The position numbers and the translations under genes were made by a program. 64,000 nucleotides of DNA from Pelodiscus sinensis (Eukaryota; Chordata; Testudines; Trionychidae). Within the stretch, counting starts at the first letter, position 1, and every line of letters begins with the position of its first letter. Positions 60,429 to 64,000 of this stretch are shown here, piece after piece. The notes under the pieces were generated by a model, which was not told the DNA's origin, ran no database searches, and saw only the letters and a program-made list of their open reading frames with translations. The stretch is taken from NCBI RefSeq assembly GCF_049634645.1, contig NW_027465908.1, positions 7,626,001 to 7,690,000 of the forward strand. The letters are read 5' to 3'.

Positions 60429-60796
60429 GGCTACGTCTACACTGGCATGAATTTCCGGAAATGCTTAAAACGGAACAGTTTTCCGTTATAAGTATTTCCG
60501 GAAAAAGAGCGTCTACATTGGCAGGATGCTTTTCCGGAAAAGCACTTTTGCGATTGGGCTTTTTTGCGGAAAAGACTACTGAGCTGCCTACACTGGCCCT
60601 TTTCTGGAACAGTTTTCCGGAAAAAGGACTTTTGCCCGAATGGGAGCAGCATAGTATTTCTGGAAACGCAGCTGATTTCTTACAGTAGATCGTCAGTGCT
60701 TTTCCGGAAATTCAAGGGGCCAGTGTAGACAGCTGGCAAGTTATTCCAGAAAAGCGGCTGCTTTTCCGGAATAAGTGGCCCAGTGTAGACACAGCC
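60429..60796. mobile_element. MITE, TTTCCGGAAA-core family, intact
   Basis: Ends GGCTACGTCTACACTGGC and GGCCCAGTGTAGACACAGCC. The interior repeats TTTTCCGGAAAA. It is 368 bp with no frame. It provides the uninterrupted form for the nested copy at 7687-8382. Confidence 0.8.
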
Positions 60797-60802
60797 TTAC
60801 AG

Positions 60803-61080
60803 TGTGTTATGACTGGATAGTGAAATTATACTAAATAATTGGTTAAGGTAGAACTAAGCGGTACTTGAATTTCTCTTTATAAACTGGGGTCCAAGAAGGA
60901 GACCAGCAAGAAGAAGGAAAAGGGGAGAAGAGAAGAGGAAGGAAAAGGGAAAGGAAGACCAAGAAGGAGGAGAGAAGACCTTGAAACAGAACTCACCTCC
61001 AAGGCAGCCTAAGAGCAGAATGGCCGGGACTCCTCTGCACAGCTGTTGAAATGGTTTGCTGTGTGAATTCTATGGTGGGT
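60803..61080 (+). mobile_element. ERV LTR fragment
   Basis: TGTTATGACTGGATAGTGAA through CTTTATAAACTGG and AAGAAGGAAAAGGGGAGAAG, matching 9370-9650 and, reversed, 59930-60143. Confidence 0.55.
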
Positions 61081-61139
61081 GACATTAGGCCTGCACGCTG
61101 CAATTTTTTACCAGTTTCCCTGGCTCTCCTTTGCATGGA

Positions 61140-61217
61140 GCTGTGATGGCTGAGTGGTTAAGGCCTTGGACTTGAAATCCAGTAGGGTTTCCCTGTGCAG
61201 GTTCAAATCTTGCTCAC
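61140..61217 (+). pseudogene. tRNA-Ser(TGA), 3' acceptor deleted
   Basis: Matches the intact gene at 9704 up to the T arm (anticodon TGA kept). A deletion of about 27 bp then joins CTCAC to CTCTTCC, removing the acceptor 3' side. The break lies between short CAC-type repeats. Confidence 0.78.
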
Positions 61218-61910
61218 CTCTTCCTCGGGCAGCAAGGACCTCTGTGAGTTACCAGCAGTGGCACTGTTGGCATCAGGACTGAACTAATGGGTGAGCTAGT
61301 GGGGAAGCTGCCATCAAACACTGCATGCCTGGCTCATGCCTGGCTCCTGACAGGCTGCAGCTGCTCCAGGGCTGGGGCTGCATTAAACTCCACAGCACCT
61401 GTCAGCAGTGCCCTTCCCCATGCAGCTGTGGGGCTCTGCATGGCCTGCCCCAGGGGACCCTGGGTTGCGCGGCAGGGCCAGGCCGGGCAGCACAAGAGCA
61501 TCCTGCTACCACAAGCTCCATGTATGGAGGGGGAGGGGCTGTATGTGCATCCAGGGTGGAGCCGCACATGCACTGTGAGCCCGGGGGCAGTGCCACATGC
61601 CCAGGGCGCTAGAATGGCTCAGCTCAGGCCAGCAGTGGTCAGCATCTAACTAATTGCACCATTAGGCCATGTCTTCACTCAGGTGGAGATTTCTGCTGCA
61701 ATCCATCTCCCAGAGTTTGATTTAGCAAGTCTAGATAAGACTCTCTAAATCAAACCCAGAGGGCACCTGCACCAATACACACTGCGCCTGCTCTTTGCTA
61801 CCATCCTACTTCCACTGTGAAGACACCAGCAAACTCAACAAAAGGTAAAACCAACTCGAGCTATGTGTTGGGATATGGCAGAAAGAAGATACACATTGGC
61901 CTCACCACAA

Positions 61911-61973
61911 GGTGTTGAACCCAGGATCTTCTGCTTACAAGGCAGGTGCTTTAACCAGCTGAGCCATGGTGCC
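61911..61973 (-). pseudogene. tRNA-Thr(TGT), 3' end deleted
   Basis: Partner of 10471. About 12 bases of the T arm and acceptor 3' side are missing (AAGGTGTTGAACCC instead of AAGGCACCACTGGGAGTTGAACCC). The anticodon TGT and D arm are intact. Confidence 0.75.
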
Positions 61974-62228
61974 CTCCTTGAAAGCAGCCCTCAAACTGTT
62001 CTACTTTATGGTGCCAGAGAACATGTTCCCATTCCAAAGTGCAGCCGCTCACCGTTCCCCTCCAGCTCTTGCCATGACTCAAGGCCTGCGCAGCCCAAGA
62101 CATTTGATTGGCAGCTGGTACCCAAAACTCTTTTGTCAATTGTAGCATCGAGCTCTGAGGGCACAGACCCAAGGCAGCTGCTTGGTCCTAAGGCCGGGCC
62201 TGCAGCCAGGGGGAGGGAGAAGAATCTC

Positions 62229-62317
62229 TCCTTTGAGCTGGAGTTGAATCAGCAGCCTAAGAACACTTGCCGAGCACCCGCTACAGGCCTCCGCTCTGCC
62301 AGCTGAGCTATGGAAGG
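62229..62317 (-). tRNA. tRNA-Tyr(GTA) with intron
   Basis: This is an 89-nt minus-strand locus with D arm GCTCAGCTGGCAGAGC, anticodon GTA (GGCCTGTAGC), an intron ending near CTCGGCAAGT, 3' exon TTCTTAGGCTGC and T arm GCTGATTCAACTCCAGC. Acceptor CCTTCCA/TCAAAGG has two mismatches. No clean Tyr gene exists in the window, so activity is uncertain. Confidence 0.75.
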
Positions 62318-62688
62318 TGCCTGGGGCAGGCTGCTTTGCCCAGGTTGGCAGAGCAGGGAGAACGGCGCCTTCCTAGCCCAGCCTTCTCCCCATCCCATCG
62401 CTGAGGGATCTTTCCCCCAATGCCAGCCCCATGCTCCAGGGCTTTGTAAAAGGGCCAGGCCAAGGTAACTCCTCCCTTGCTCCTACTGAGCCTCTGCCAG
62501 AGCTGCCCCTCCTCAGGCTCTGCCTTGCTCCAGCCTCCTCGCTCTGTCTGAGTCACTCCTGGAGCTGGTGGGACTATACACCTGCTGTCCTATGGGATGT
62601 GGCACTTCTTGGGAAAACCATCTCTCATTTCCCATGGGGAAAAGCAAGCCAGCGCTGCCCAATCAAAGCTCAGAAGGTCACAGTTCTA

Positions 62689-62761
62689 TACCCCAGGTGG
62701 GACTTGAACCCACAACCTCTAATTCCAAAGGCCAGTGCCTTGGCCATAAGGCCACTAGGAA
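62689..62761 (-). tRNA. Arg(CCT)-like tRNA, unclear anticodon
   Basis: This is 73 nt on the minus strand. D arm GCCTTATGGCCAAGGC and T arm GTGGGTTCAAGTCCCAC fit Arg(CCT), and the acceptor is TTCCTAG/CTGGGGT. The anticodon arm reads CTGGCCTTTGGAATTAG and does not form the usual stem. In the standard register the anticodon would be TTG. Likely a pseudogene with a rearranged anticodon arm; it has no deletion, unlike 12450. Confidence 0.55.
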
Positions 62762-63701
62762 AAAAAAAAAGAAAGGACAGAAATTCTCTGTGCCAAAGGC
62801 GCACCCCTCACATTGGCTGGGCAGACACGTCCCTCCGCTCTACCCCAGCAGACATGTCTGCAGCCCCTGTCAGGGAGGTGGCTGGGCAGGTCTCTGCAGA
62901 GCTGAGCCCTGGCTGGCAGCAGTGCAGGCTGGTCGGCCACAGCCCTGGGAGAGCAGCTGGGGAGCTCGGCTGGGGGGCGACAGGCCCGTGTGCTCTGCTG
63001 CTCACTGACGAGCTGGCTGCCCAAGTGCCCACACAGATGCTTCTTCAATCCCCGCCCCCCTCAGCCGCCCACCCCCAGCCTCTTCCAGCACAGCCTGCCC
63101 CACCTCCCCCTACAGGGCTTCTACAGGGGCCTCTGTCCCAGGGGGAATGGGGAGCCCCTGCCCCCGGCACCCCCCCCCCCGCTGCTGCTCCCCCCAGAGC
63201 AGAGGATTCACTCGACACATATTCTAATGTACAGATTTCTAAACCTGGTGGAGTGTGTTTGAATGGGATTTCCTGAGATTATTTCTGTTCTTTAGTTTTC
63301 TAAGTGTTGTGTGAAAACATTCCTCATGAGGAGAAAGTGAATGCACATGAGTGTAGGTGTGTAAGGAAGTGGGTGCTAATAAGACTGTACTTTCAGGGAT
63401 CATTTCTATAGTTGGTAACTAGAGAAATGCAGCTGAAAGTGGTTGGTCTCGCTAGCCATGAGGATGAGTGACAGTGTTCTCTTCTGAGCATGAAGCAAGC
63501 AGACGGTGTTGCTTTAATGTAATTGCTGTCTGCTGTTGATGATTGTTCTTTCTTTCCTGTTGGGAAGCTGGAGGAAGAGAGCACAGGCTGAGTGGTTAGC
63601 TACTGTCAAGAAGTTCAAAACGAGTTTTGCAGTAGAGAGGAATGGGGATTTCACTTTATTGTTTTGTCTTGGTTTTTGTTTAATTCCTGGATTTACTTGT
63701 A

Positions 63702-64000
63702 GGCTACATCTACACTGGTATGACTTTGTGCAAATACTTTTAATGCAAGAATTTTTGCATTAAAGCATTTGTACAGGAGAGCACCAACACTGGCATGTGC
63801 TTTTGCGCAAAAGCATTTGTGCCAAGGTAGATGCTCTCTTGTTTAAGAAAGCTCTGATGGCCATTTAACCATCGGGCTTTGTTGCGCAAGAAACTAACGT
63901 TGCTGTCTACACTGGCCCTCTTGCGCAAGAATACTTGACAAGAGGGCTTATCCGTGAGTGGGTGCGTCAGAGTATTTGTGAAAGAACCACTGATTTTGTA
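63702..64000. mobile_element. MITE, CTTGCGCAAG-core family, cut by window edge
   Basis: Starts GGCTACATCTACACTGGTAT and follows 14447-14750 closely. The right end lies beyond the window. Confidence 0.75.

Larger units (their letters stand above)
60803..64000. repeat. Duplicated module D, copy 2
   Basis: Collinear with 9362-14850, but shorter because the SINE, Ile pseudogene and about 1.8 kb of spacer are absent. It runs off the window. Gene-free parts 61218-61910 and 62762-63701 are module spacer with C-rich runs near 63170. Confidence 0.82.

Overview
This window is vertebrate nuclear DNA, most likely from a turtle (Testudines, probably Cryptodira). The evidence is two tRNA-headed SINE copies of the tortoise (Cry) type, CR1-type LINE fragments, a SCAN/gag Ty3-gypsy element of the kind common in sauropsids, and many non-autonomous DNA transposons whose ends read GGCTACGTCTACACTG...CAGTGTAGACGTAGCC. 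I found no ordinary host protein-coding gene. The only long open frames that make biological sense belong to mobile elements.

The main content is a dense, scrambled tRNA gene cluster. I can place about 55 tRNA genes, pseudogenes or fragments on both strands, roughly one per 1.2 kb. Isotypes seen are Lys, Ser(GCT), Ser(TGA), Thr(AGT/TGT), Cys, Ile(AAT), Glu(CTC/TTC), Phe, Gln, Tyr(GTA, intron), Arg(TCT, intron), Arg(CCT-like), Ala(AGC/TGC), Leu(CAA, intron), a Val with a GAC anticodon, and a possible Met remnant. About 20-25 look structurally sound. The rest carry acceptor-stem loss, loop deletions or changed anticodons.

The cluster grew by duplication of tRNA-plus-flank modules 0.3-5 kb long, in direct and inverted orientation. 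The clearest are: 735-3320 = 48317-50380 = inverted 42830-45010; 27240-30740 = 51580-54760; 5850-7430 = inverted 39060-40650; 9362-14850 = 60803-end, with a partial inverted copy at 19800-21130; 15190-16210 = 41290-42215 = inverted 25500-26250; 16554-17277 = inverted 23125-23846; and 4010-4770 = 58770-59800. Because paralogues survive, several insertions have a visible empty site elsewhere in the window.

Mobile DNA fills the space between tRNAs. The youngest insertion is a 3.7-kb Ty3/gypsy element on the minus strand (31526-35222). It has two apparently identical 440-bp LTRs, a 5-bp target duplication, a primer site matching tRNA-Leu(CAA), a polypurine tract, and one long frame carrying gag (SCAN-like), protease and an integrase zinc finger but no reverse transcriptase. 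Solo or fragmentary endogenous-retrovirus LTRs lie at 50381-51520, 54920-55364, 59235-59649 and about 59880-60430. A pogo/Tigger-like DNA transposon with TA duplication occupies 47273-48293, and a hAT-like element occupies 26592-27172. Many MITE-like elements share outer ends but have different palindromic cores (CTTGCGCAAG, TTTCCGGAAA, TTTCGAAATA, TTTGTCGACAAA). Remnants of a PIF/Harbinger Myb/SANT-like gene follow two Cys tRNA pseudogenes.
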